DNA of 23,870 nt, taken from contig DLGL01000076.1 of the NCBI GenBank assembly GCA_002482685.1, positions 1 to 23,870 of the forward strand, read 5' to 3'. Under the pieces are notes generated by a model. That model did no database searches and was not told where the DNA came from. It was given only the letters and a program-made list of their open reading frames with translations. Numbering within the stretch: the first letter of the stretch is position 1; every line of letters begins with the position of its first letter. Positions 7,459 to 15,484 of this stretch are shown one piece after another. This stretch comes from Bacteriovoracaceae bacterium UBA7695 (GTDB taxonomy: Bacteria; Bdellovibrionota; Bacteriovoracia; Bacteriovoracales; Bacteriovoracaceae). Both the position numbers and the translations under genes were made by a program.

Positions 7459-8726
7459 AATTTATTAACCCACACAAGATTTCCCGTGCAGCTCAGACGG
7501 TATTTAGATCCGGCCATACCGTACTCTGAAGGAAGGGGTGTCAGTTGATAGTTGACTCCAATAACTGCATTGGCCTGGGCCTTAAGGGCGTGGGCCTTGA
7601 GTTTTTGGGCCAGTTCAGAATAATAACGGGGAATTTCCTGGGAGCCTTCATCCTCAACGATATGCCCATCCAGCATTTTATGCTCAGAGGCTACACCCAT
7701 GTAACGGATAATTTGGTGCCCCTCCAGATTTGAAGTGGCAGCAACGATGATCTGACTAATTTCTAGTTTTGGGTCATCAAAATGAAAATGGTGAATTTGA
7801 TTCTGATAGAGGCTGTGTTTTGAAACCAGGCCTGTCTCTGGAGTTTCCTGATGTTTAGGTGGATGGATTTCATCAGAGAGTCCAACCTGAATATCAATAT
7901 CAAAGCGGCGCAATTTGTGGGCCAGATAGATGGCCGCATATTCTGAAATTCTTGGAACGAGTAGGTGGCCACGCATCAGGCGATTTTTCATCTGCTCTTC
8001 AGAGTCGCTTATAAGACCTAACTCTTTCATCATCGCCAGAATGTCGTTTACATCTTCTATATAGCGTACGTTTTTAAGCAGAACACTAAATGAAGGATTG
8101 CCTTCGGCCCCCATCCCGGAGAAATTTGAGCTCTCTGCAAACTTTTTGAGGTCATCAAAATTCTCAGGAGAGCGGAAAGTCGATTCCTCCGCTGGAGGGG
8201 TGTATGTAGGCTCGGGTTCAATTTCAGGTTCGGGATTAAGTTCAGTTTCGCTAACAGGTTCAGCTGTAAAAGCAGACTCTTCTTTTTCGTCTTCAAAGCT
8301 TGAAGTCTCAAAGGGGACAGCCTCGGGTTCTGCGGCGGCTTCTGTGCTAAAGCTCGAGGATTCATCACTGAGCGTGAAAGGATCATCATTATCAGATGAA
8401 TTATTTTCACTGGAAAAATCTGTCGAGGATTCAAAGGTTACTTCATCTGATCCAAAGGTATTGTCTTCTGTGGTAAATGGTGAGTCTTCTGAGTTTCCAA
8501 AATCCAGGGTTTCAATTTCACTTTCAGTATCAAAATCAGGAACCGCATCGGGTTCCGAAACTGTATCCGAATCAGAATTAAAATCTGTTGAACCGAAATC
8601 AGACTCTTCCGTAGGGACGTCGGGTAGATCTGGTGTGACTTCAAAAGACTCCTCTTCATTGTTCAATTCATGGAGATACTCTCCTAAATCTTCAATGCGG
8701 GTAAGATCCTTCTTATTGTCGCTCAA
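7455..8726 (-). CDS. Acidic low-complexity protein with C-terminal YbjQ-like domain
   Basis: The longest frame begins inside secA, but a TTG at 8724-8726 has a perfect AAGGAGT 6 bases upstream and lies just after the secA stop. I therefore take TTG as the start, giving 423 residues. Residues about 20-190 are extremely rich in Glu, Ser, Asp, Thr and Phe, resembling a disordered acidic linker. Residues about 210-290 form a compact region I do not recognise (FSVLLKNVRYIEDVNDILAMM onward). Residues about 305-423 resemble the YbjQ/UPF0145 fold: TSNLEGHQIIRYMGV, then LKAHALKAQANAVIGVNYQ and a final TGNLVWV. Members of that family form oligomeric assemblies of uncertain role. Its position between secA and glpD suggests a cytoplasmic or peripheral adaptor, but this is inference. 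There is no signal peptide. Confidence 0.75.
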   Translation of the reverse strand: MSDNKKDLTRIEDLGEYLHELNNEEESFEVTPDLPDVPTEESDFGSTDFNSDSDTVSEPDAVPDFDTESEIETLDFGNSEDSPFTTEDNTFGSDEVTFESSTDFSSENNSSDNDDPFTLSDESSSFSTEAAAEPEAVPFETSSFEDEKEESAFTAEPVSETELNPEPEIEPEPTYTPPAEESTFRSPENFDDLKKFAESSNFSGMGAEGNPSFSVLLKNVRYIEDVNDILAMMKELGLISDSEEQMKNRLMRGHLLVPRISEYAAIYLAHKLRRFDIDIQVGLSDEIHPPKHQETPETGLVSKHSLYQNQIHHFHFDDPKLEISQIIVAATSNLEGHQIIRYMGVASEHKMLDGHIVEDEGSQEIPRYYSELAQKLKAHALKAQANAVIGVNYQLTPLPSEYGMAGSKYRLSCTGNLVWVNKL

Positions 8727-8743
8727 AAATACTCCTTGGGCCC

Positions 8744-11302
8744 TTAGGCTCCGTGGCAAGCCTTAAATTTCTTCCCTGAACCACATGGACATGGATCGTT
8801 TCTTCCAGCTTTAACTGAAGCACGGATAATTTTTCTATCAACTTCATCATTTTTAGCTTCAAGAGCTGCCTGGGCTTCCTGGTGGGCCTTTAATTGGGCT
8901 TCAAGTTGGGCTTGCTGCTGACGATGGATCTGTTCAATTTCTTCTTTAGTGAGGAGTTTAATATGAGAGATGCGTTCAATGACGGCCCGTTTAATGGCAT
9001 CTTTCATCCCTTCATAGAGAGTGTAGGCTTCGCGCTTATACTCAACTAGTGGGTCTTTTTGTCCATACGATCGAAGATTGATACCTTCTTTCAAGTGATC
9101 CATCGCCAAGAGGTGATCTTTCCAGAATGAATCAAAAGTTGCCAAGAGCACTTCTCGGTAGGTGTACTTAACCTGTTCCTGATCAAAGCCTTTAAATTTA
9201 CCTTCAATTGATTCAGAACCAACTGTTTTAAGATATTCAGCAAGATCACCTTGAGAAACTTTCGAGCCCTCTTCTGCTGTCAGATTTTTCTGAACGTTAA
9301 AGATAGCTCTCATTTGGGTATTTATTTCATCCCAAGGGTACTCACGAAGAGTAGATTTCTTCTCAGGCCGAACTTGTTCTGCCAGACCCCAGGCCACTTC
9401 TTCAACAAAATCATTAATCAGTTCAGTGTTGGCCTCATCGTTTAAGATGTCACGACGGATTTTATAAATGACCTTACGCTGTTCGTTCATGACGTTATCA
9501 AAATCCAGTAAGTGCTTACGGATATCGAAGTTGTGACCTTCGACTTTTTTCTGGGCCTTAGCGATGGCATTGGAAATCATATTATGCTCAATAGGCTCAT
9601 CATCCTTCATCCCAAGTTTAACCATGATGCCTTTAATTCTGTCTGAACCAAAAATTCTCATCAAGTCGTCTTCAAGAGAAAGGAAAAATTTTGATTTTCC
9701 CGGATCGCCCTGACGGCCTGAGCGACCTCTTAGTTGGTTATCAATACGACGGGATTCATGCCTTTCGGTACCAATGATGAATAGACCACCTAAAGCTTTT
9801 GTTTCTGCAGTTAATTTAATATCAGTTCCACGACCGGCCATGTTGGTTGCAATGGTCACGCCACCTTTTTGTCCAGCATTGGCAACGATCTCAGCTTCTC
9901 GAGCATGGTTTTTAGCATTCAGAACTTCGTGCTTAATACCTTTAGAGGTAAGAAAATTTGAAATAAGTTCCGAAGATTCAATTGAGATGGTCCCCACTAG
10001 TACTGGTTGACCTTTTTTATTACATTCCACAATTAGTTTTGAGACTGCTTCATATTTAGCTGCCCGTGAAGCGTAAACGACATCAGGTTGGTCATCCCGA
10101 AGCATTGGCACGTTGGTTGGGACCACCACCACTTCAAGATTATAAATTTTCATGAACTCTTCAGCTTCTGTGTCTGCTGTTCCTGTCATGCCTGATAGTT
10201 TTGAATAAAGCCGGAAATAATTCTGGAAGGTGATGCTGGCAAGAGTTTGGTTTTCAGATTTTACTTCAACACCTTCTTTGGCCTCAACCGCCTGGTGAAG
10301 ACCATCAGACCAGCGGGATCCTTCTTTCATACGGCCTGTAAATTCATCAACGATAATAATTTTACCGTCACGAATAACGTAATCCACTTCGTTTTTAAAA
10401 AGGGTATGGGCACGAAGAGATTGGTTCACGTGGTGAAGAGTCTCAATGTTACGGATATCATAAAGATTTCCGATCTTCATGATTTCCTGAACTCTGACAA
10501 TACCTGCTTCAGTTAGAACTGAAGAGCGGGCCTTTTCATCTACAGTGTAATGAGTATCTTTTTGAAGCTGAGGAATCACTTTATCTACAACACTATAAAG
10601 ATGAGTGTCACCTTCAGAGGGACCTGAAATTAAAAGGGGAGTTCGGGCCTCATCGATGAGGATTGAATCCACCTCATCTACAATACAAAAGTGGTGCTCG
10701 CGTTGAACATAGTCATTTAAATCAAACTTCATGTTGTCACGAAGATAGTCGAAAGCAAATTCGTTGTTGGTGCCGTATGTAATGTCTGCCTGATAAGCAG
10801 CCTTGCGGTCATCATCATCCATGTTGGCAGTGATGCATCCAACACTCAGACCCAACCATTGATAGAGTTTACCCATTTCATGAGAATCTCGCTCGGCCAG
10901 GTAATCATTCACTGTTACTAAGTGAGCACCACGACCGGATAGAGCATTGAGATAAAGTGCAAGTGTTGCAGTGAGAGTTTTACCTTCACCGGTTTTCATC
11001 TCGGATATTTTTCCTGAGTGAAGAACCAATCCCCCAAGAATTTGCACATCGAAATGGCGCATGTTCATTACTCGGCGACTGGCCTCTCTGACAACGGCAA
11101 AGGCTTCTGGAAGAATATCCCCGGGTGTGGCCCCACTTTTAAGTTTCTCTTTAAAAATGGCTGTCTGTGCCTGTAATTCCTGGTCATTCATGGCCTTGTA
11201 TTTAGGTTCCAGGGCGTTAACTTGATCAAGTGTCGGTTTAAGTAGGCGCATGACCCGGTCTTGTTTTGTCCCAAACATTTTGCGCATCATCGAATCAAAC
11301 AT
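8744..11302 (-). CDS. secA: Protein translocase ATPase SecA
   Basis: SecA drives post-translational export of unfolded preproteins through SecYEG by ATP hydrolysis. The 852-residue length fits the family (about 830-900). In order: Walker A TGEGKT at residues 104-109, the DEVDSILIDEARTP block at 209-222 (DEVD is the Walker B motif), the GMTGTADTEAEEF helicase motif, the second nucleotide domain with TNMAGRGTDIKL, and the RIDNQLRGRSGRQGDPG motif. The far C-terminus carries the zinc-binding SEC-C tail with CPCGSGKKFKACH, which binds SecB and phospholipid. AAAGG lies about 8 bases before the ATG. The M23 gene ends 15 bases upstream and the YbjQ-like gene starts 17 bases downstream, so it is the centre of a leftward operon. 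Confidence 0.98.
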   Translation of the reverse strand: MFDSMMRKMFGTKQDRVMRLLKPTLDQVNALEPKYKAMNDQELQAQTAIFKEKLKSGATPGDILPEAFAVVREASRRVMNMRHFDVQILGGLVLHSGKISEMKTGEGKTLTATLALYLNALSGRGAHLVTVNDYLAERDSHEMGKLYQWLGLSVGCITANMDDDDRKAAYQADITYGTNNEFAFDYLRDNMKFDLNDYVQREHHFCIVDEVDSILIDEARTPLLISGPSEGDTHLYSVVDKVIPQLQKDTHYTVDEKARSSVLTEAGIVRVQEIMKIGNLYDIRNIETLHHVNQSLRAHTLFKNEVDYVIRDGKIIIVDEFTGRMKEGSRWSDGLHQAVEAKEGVEVKSENQTLASITFQNYFRLYSKLSGMTGTADTEAEEFMKIYNLEVVVVPTNVPMLRDDQPDVVYASRAAKYEAVSKLIVECNKKGQPVLVGTISIESSELISNFLTSKGIKHEVLNAKNHAREAEIVANAGQKGGVTIATNMAGRGTDIKLTAETKALGGLFIIGTERHESRRIDNQLRGRSGRQGDPGKSKFFLSLEDDLMRIFGSDRIKGIMVKLGMKDDEPIEHNMISNAIAKAQKKVEGHNFDIRKHLLDFDNVMNEQRKVIYKIRRDILNDEANTELINDFVEEVAWGLAEQVRPEKKSTLREYPWDEINTQMRAIFNVQKNLTAEEGSKVSQGDLAEYLKTVGSESIEGKFKGFDQEQVKYTYREVLLATFDSFWKDHLLAMDHLKEGINLRSYGQKDPLVEYKREAYTLYEGMKDAIKRAVIERISHIKLLTKEEIEQIHRQQQAQLEAQLKAHQEAQAALEAKNDEVDRKIIRASVKAGRNDPCPCGSGKKFKACHGA

Positions 11303-11317
11303 AATCAGAACCTTTTC

Positions 11318-12382
11318 TTAGTCTAAAATAAAATATAGTGGGTCAACAGCGATTCCGTTGACTCGAACTTCGTAATGTAAGTGAGGACCGGTGGAGTGAC
11401 CGGTGTTCCCGACAGCTGCCAGAAGATGGCCACGCTTAACTTTTTGTCCTGGACGAACACTCAGTGAAGAGTTGTGGGCATAGATGGTTTCGATCCCATA
11501 ACCATGATCAACCTGAACAAATTTTCCAAAGCCGGCCTTCTCCCCTGAGAAAGTGACAATTCCGTCAGCAGGCGCACGAACCGCTGTACCAGTGGGAGCA
11601 CCAACATCTAGACCTTCATGCATCTTTAATCGGTTTAGGTAAGGAGATACACGCTGACCAAAATAGCTCGTAATCCAACCATCGGCCGGAAGCTGGGTAG
11701 GGGTGGAATTTAGAAATGATTCTTTATCCAGTAGAAATTCGTCCAGCTCATGAATATTGTTTTCAATATTTGAGACAATGTCTTTAACCTGGCCATATTT
11801 GTAATCAAACTTGGCATAGTCGGTTGAAAGGGTAAAACTTCTGCGGGCCAAATCAGACCACTGCTTAGTCAGAAGATAGCTTCTTTCAAGACCAAGATTG
11901 GCGGCAATTTTTTTATCGTAGAGCGTTTTAAGTTCTTTAAATTTTGGTTGGTCTTCAATCGAGTCCAGATCAATTTTTAAGTCCAATGAAGTGTTAAGGT
12001 CATCCAGTGTAAAAGTCTGATCTTTCTCGGGTTCTTTTTCCGGTTTGTAGAGGGCCCCTTTGCCTGCAACATCATCGAGCCCTGTAATGACCCGAAGTTT
12101 TTTCTCGAAAGTATTAATTCGTTTTAAGTCATCGGCCAGAGTATTCATTTTCATCTGGAATAATTGGATCTGCTCTTTAAGCTGTCGGTTCTCAATTGAG
12201 AGATGCTTATTCTCATAAACTTGCTGGAGAATTTTCCAATAGTCGTAGGCCAGAACACCAATCAGCATACAAAGCATCACACTTAAAAAAGCGAGAGATT
12301 TAAATAGAACTGTAGGGATTCGAAAAGTTTTGACCCCTTTTTGTTTTTCGGGGACAACCATAACGGTGTAGTACTTATCCAT
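11318..12382 (-). CDS. M23-family (LytM-type) metallopeptidase, membrane-anchored
   Basis: The frame extends to a TTG at 12421, but the ATG at 12380-12382 matches the usual beginning of this group (MDKYYTVMVVPEKQ), giving 354 residues. No strong ribosome site precedes either. One transmembrane helix lies at about residues 26-47, then a coiled coil at about 50-100, then a helical region. The peptidase domain spans about 235-354. Its zinc ligands appear as His255 and Asp259 in MHEGLDVG and His336 in HLHYEV, with His303 (YAHN) and His334 as catalytic partners. These enzymes cut peptidoglycan cross-bridges from the periplasm. All motif residues are present, so it is probably active and not an EnvC-like activator. 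It sits directly upstream of secA (15-base gap). Confidence 0.9.
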   Translation of the reverse strand: MDKYYTVMVVPEKQKGVKTFRIPTVLFKSLAFLSVMLCMLIGVLAYDYWKILQQVYENKHLSIENRQLKEQIQLFQMKMNTLADDLKRINTFEKKLRVITGLDDVAGKGALYKPEKEPEKDQTFTLDDLNTSLDLKIDLDSIEDQPKFKELKTLYDKKIAANLGLERSYLLTKQWSDLARRSFTLSTDYAKFDYKYGQVKDIVSNIENNIHELDEFLLDKESFLNSTPTQLPADGWITSYFGQRVSPYLNRLKMHEGLDVGAPTGTAVRAPADGIVTFSGEKAGFGKFVQVDHGYGIETIYAHNSSLSVRPGQKVKRGHLLAAVGNTGHSTGPHLHYEVRVNGIAVDPLYFILD

Positions 12383-12459
12383 GCAGATTATTTTAAGGGC
12401 ACTGCTCCTTTTTGGGAACAATAAAAGCTTGAAAAGAGGAGGATTTCGCCTTTGGACTA

Positions 12460-13206
12460 CTAGGCCTGGGCCACGGCCAGAATGACTGAAATGTTATCTT
12501 GTCCACCGTTGTCATTTGCCTGCTGGATCAAGGCCATAACTGTTGTATGAACATCTTCAAGAGTGCACACTGATGGATCTGAAATATGTTTTTGAACAAT
12601 GTGGAGAATATCAGCATCGCTGACTTTTCCATGCAACCCGTCAGAGCAGATCATAAACATATCGTTTTTGCAGATTCGGTAGTTAAAAACATCCACGTTG
12701 ATATCTGCTTCAAATCCTACCGATCGAACCAGCACGTTTTTTTGGGGATCTTTCACTGCTTCAGCACGGGTATAGATGCCCATGTTAAGTTTTTCCTGCA
12801 CAAAAGAGTGGTCACGAGTCATCTGAAAAATATTTTTGTTGTTTATCATGTAGACCCGGGAATCTCCGACATTTCCGATCACCAATGTCTGGCCATGGAA
12901 ACACACAGCAGAAACAGTTGTCCCCATGCCGCTGAGCTCAGGCTGCTCCTGACCCTTCTTTAAGATGCTGCGGTTAATTTCCTGAATCATATTTTTCATC
13001 AGGACTTGAGGATCCAGAGATGAATTCTCTGTAAAAAATTCTGGCATTATTTTAACTGAGAGTTGAGAGGCGATATCTCCACCATTGTGGCCGCCCATAC
13101 CATCCGCCACAGCATAGAATTGGTGTGCATGATCCATACAGATTGAATCTTGGTTGGTTTTACGTTTTCTACCGATGTCGGATGCGCCCGCGCAGAGAAT
13201 TCCCAT
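12460..13206 (-). CDS. PP2C-family serine/threonine protein phosphatase
   Basis: The 248-residue length is typical of bacterial Stp/PrpC phosphatases, which remove phosphate from Ser/Thr residues using two metal ions. Motifs are visible in order: TNQDS near residues 17-21, ADGMGGHNGG at 34-43 (the metal-binding Asp and Gly), GMGTTVSAV, IGNVGDSRVYM, MTRDHSFV, FMICSDGLHGKV, and GGQDNISV near the C-terminus. There is no membrane segment, so it acts in the cytoplasm. AAGG lies 6 bases before the ATG. It is the first gene of the secA operon, with a promoter at 13235-13262. It is transcribed head to head with prkA, which encodes a kinase-like protein; a functional pairing is possible but not shown. 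Confidence 0.93.
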   Translation of the reverse strand: MGILCAGASDIGRKRKTNQDSICMDHAHQFYAVADGMGGHNGGDIASQLSVKIMPEFFTENSSLDPQVLMKNMIQEINRSILKKGQEQPELSGMGTTVSAVCFHGQTLVIGNVGDSRVYMINNKNIFQMTRDHSFVQEKLNMGIYTRAEAVKDPQKNVLVRSVGFEADINVDVFNYRICKNDMFMICSDGLHGKVSDADILHIVQKHISDPSVCTLEDVHTTVMALIQQANDNGGQDNISVILAVAQA

Positions 13207-13234
13207 AAGGCCCTTGATAAATGATTACCCCCTA

Positions 13235-13262
13235 ATGATAAAGTGAAGTGAATTTTAGTCAA
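13235..13262 (-). promoter_or_regulatory. Sigma-70-type promoter for the PP2C-M23-secA operon
   Basis: On the minus strand, TTGACT (13257-13262) and TATCAT (13235-13240) are 16 bases apart. This puts the transcript start near 13228, about 25 bases before the PP2C start codon. Confidence 0.6.
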
Positions 13263-13344
13263 ACACTAATCTCAAAGGCTTGTGATTATCAGAGAGACGC
13301 TGTCAGGTAAGTTCAACTCTGTTTTGCCGCCTTGTTGGAATGAT

Positions 13345-13373
13345 TTGGAGAAGATAACCTTAACGGGTACAAT
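13345..13373 (+). promoter_or_regulatory. Sigma-70-type promoter for the prkA operon
   Basis: TTGGAG (13345-13350) and TACAAT (13368-13373) are 17 bases apart, about 45 bases before the prkA ATG at 13417. A short GGGC/GCCC hairpin (13381-13393) would lie at the start of the transcript. About 80 bases separate this promoter from the divergent one at 13235-13262. Confidence 0.6.
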
Positions 13374-13416
13374 AAATTAAGGGCTTAACGCCCAAAAACT
13401 GCCTCAGGGGGAGTCC

Positions 13417-15474
13417 ATGGCAAATTTTGATATTCAATCTTTCATTTCACAAAACTACAATCCAAAAGACTTCTCTCATTTGCACTGGCAGGGAGATTTC
13501 CAGGCCTATGTAGATCTGGTGATGAAGAATCCTTCTATCGCCAGGAATTCTTTCCAGCGCATTTATGACATGATTATGAGTTACGGAACTTCTCAGTACA
13601 CTGAGTATAAAAAAGATGTCATCCGTTACCACTTCTTTGATGATCCAATTGAGAATGGAAAAGATGCTATCTTCGGGATTGATGTTCATTTAATGAAAAT
13701 GGTTAACTTCTTCCAGTCAGCCGCTCTAGGCTACGGAACTGAGAAGAGGGTTCTTCTTCTTCACGGTCCAGTAGGGTCGGCGAAATCTTCTGTCTCTCGA
13801 TTAATCAAAAAAGGTCTTGAGCATTACTCCCGCACAGACGAGGGTGCTCTTTATACCTACGAGTGGATTGATGATGAAGGCTCACAAATTTTGGGCGGTC
13901 AGAAACTTTTCGCCTCTCCAATGCACGAAGAGCCGCTTAAACTTCTTCCTCCAGAAGTTCGTGAAAAATTCTTAGGGGAATTGAGCAAGACCAGCAAGTC
14001 AGTTTATAAAGTGAAAATTAAAGGGGAAGTTAACCCTGCTTGTCGTTTTATTCTCAATGAATACATGATCAAGTACAATGGCGACTGGAATAAGGTGATG
14101 AAGCACTTGCGTGTAAAGCGCTTAATTCTTTCTGAAAAAGACCGTCGTGGTATTGGTACATTCCAGCCAAAAGATGAGAAGAATCAGGATTCAACGGAAT
14201 TAACCGGGGACATCAACTACCGTAAAATTGCTATCTATGGATCTGATTCAGATCCACGTGCGTTTAACTTTGATGGAGAGTTCAACATCGCTAACCGCGG
14301 GATTGTTGAGTTCATCGAGATGTTAAAACTTGATGTGGCTTTCTTGTATGACCTGCTAGGTGCTTCTCAAGAGCAATCCATTAAGCCTAAGAAATTCGCA
14401 CAGACGCATATCGATTTAGTGATTTTAGGACATACAAACGAGCCTGAGTATAGAAAGCTTCAATCCAATGAGTTCATGGAAGCCCTTCGTGACAGAACGG
14501 TTAAGATTGATGTTCCTTATATTACCCGTCTGGACCAAGAGACGCGCATCTATAGAAAAGATTATAACAAGGATACTATTCCTAATATCCACATTGCCCC
14601 TCACACGCTTGAGATGGCCTCAACGTGGGCGATTCTCACACGTCTTGAAGAGCCTAAGAAGTCTGACCTGACTAAGCTTCAGAAATTGAAACTTTATAAC
14701 GGTAAGACTCTTCCAGGATATAACGAAGATAACGTTAAAGAACTTCGTAAAGAAGCCGTTCGTGAAGGTTTAGAGGGGATTTCTCCTCGATATATTCAGG
14801 ATAAAATTTCAAACGCTCTCGTGAAAAATGGTCACATTGGTTGCTTAAATCCATTCATGGTTTTTAACGAACTTGAATCAGGGCTTAAGCACCACGCACT
14901 TGTAAACTCACCGGATCAACTGGATTCTTATAGAGAGATGCTGGCAGTTTGCCGTCAGGAGTACGAAGATATCGTCAAAAATGATGTTCAAAAAGCGATT
15001 TCAGTTGATGAGAGTGCTATTCAAACTCTTTGCGCGAACTATGTGGATAACGTTAAGGCCTATACACAAAAAGAAAAAATTCGTAACAAGTACTCTAATA
15101 AATTAGAGGAAGCCGATGAGCGTTTCATGCGTTCAATCGAAGAAAAAATCGATATCCCGGAAAGTCGCAAAGATGACTTCCGTAGAGAGCTCATGAACTA
15201 CATTGGTGCTCTTGCCATCGAAGGAAAACAATTCGATTACAAGATGAACGAAAGACTTCATCGTGCACTTGAACTTAAACTTTTTGAAGATCAACGTGAC
15301 ACAATTAAGCTCACAACGATTATCTCTAACGTGGTTGATAAACAGACCCAGGAGAAAATCGAAGTGGTTAAATCACGACTGATGAAAAACTTTGGTTACT
15401 GCGATATCTGTGCGACGGATGCTTTAAATTTCGTGGCCAGTATCTTTGCTAAAGGTGACTCAATTAAGTCGTAA
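13417..15474 (+). CDS. prkA: PrkA-family serine protein kinase / AAA+ protein
   Basis: The 685-residue product is slightly longer than E. coli PrkA/YeaG (about 644). An N-terminal region is followed by an AAA+ domain with the nucleotide loop GPVGSAKSS at residues 117-125, then ANRGIVEFIEMLK and HTNEPEYRKL with the downstream arginine-rich RDRTVKID segment. The C-terminal half (about 400-680) is the PrkA-specific part containing EGISPRYIQDKISNAL. Family members phosphorylate proteins on serine, and some have been reported to act as ATP-dependent proteases. They are linked to starvation and stationary-phase responses. GGGGGAG lies just before the ATG. The YeaH/DUF444 gene starts 10 bases after the stop, and SpoVR follows, as expected for this conserved set. 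The residue before the Walker Lys is Ala, not Gly. Confidence 0.93.
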   Translation: MANFDIQSFISQNYNPKDFSHLHWQGDFQAYVDLVMKNPSIARNSFQRIYDMIMSYGTSQYTEYKKDVIRYHFFDDPIENGKDAIFGIDVHLMKMVNFFQSAALGYGTEKRVLLLHGPVGSAKSSVSRLIKKGLEHYSRTDEGALYTYEWIDDEGSQILGGQKLFASPMHEEPLKLLPPEVREKFLGELSKTSKSVYKVKIKGEVNPACRFILNEYMIKYNGDWNKVMKHLRVKRLILSEKDRRGIGTFQPKDEKNQDSTELTGDINYRKIAIYGSDSDPRAFNFDGEFNIANRGIVEFIEMLKLDVAFLYDLLGASQEQSIKPKKFAQTHIDLVILGHTNEPEYRKLQSNEFMEALRDRTVKIDVPYITRLDQETRIYRKDYNKDTIPNIHIAPHTLEMASTWAILTRLEEPKKSDLTKLQKLKLYNGKTLPGYNEDNVKELRKEAVREGLEGISPRYIQDKISNALVKNGHIGCLNPFMVFNELESGLKHHALVNSPDQLDSYREMLAVCRQEYEDIVKNDVQKAISVDESAIQTLCANYVDNVKAYTQKEKIRNKYSNKLEEADERFMRSIEEKIDIPESRKDDFRRELMNYIGALAIEGKQFDYKMNERLHRALELKLFEDQRDTIKLTTIISNVVDKQTQEKIEVVKSRLMKNFGYCDICATDALNFVASIFAKGDSIKS

Positions 15475-15484
15475 GGGGATAAGT

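Noticed and set aside
8057..8434. A 125-residue minus-strand frame inside the YbjQ-like gene.
   Set aside because: It is a frame shift of the low-complexity region, with composition that fits a shadow and no start signal.
8098..8766. A 222-residue open frame on the plus strand opposite the acidic YbjQ-like gene.
   Set aside because: Its Ser/Lys/Val-rich translation is the mirror of the Glu/Ser/Asp-rich codons on the minus strand. It has no supporting motif, and the opposite frame has a recognised domain and a perfect ribosome site.
12383..12459. AAAAGGAG about 22 bases upstream of the chosen M23 start, suggesting a different start.
   Set aside because: The nearby GTG is out of frame and meets a stop at once. 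The ATG at 12382 gives the normal N-terminus for the family.
13381..13393. GGGC/GCCC hairpin in the prkA leader as a riboswitch or terminator.
   Set aside because: Only four base pairs with a five-base loop and no T-run; too weak for such a claim.
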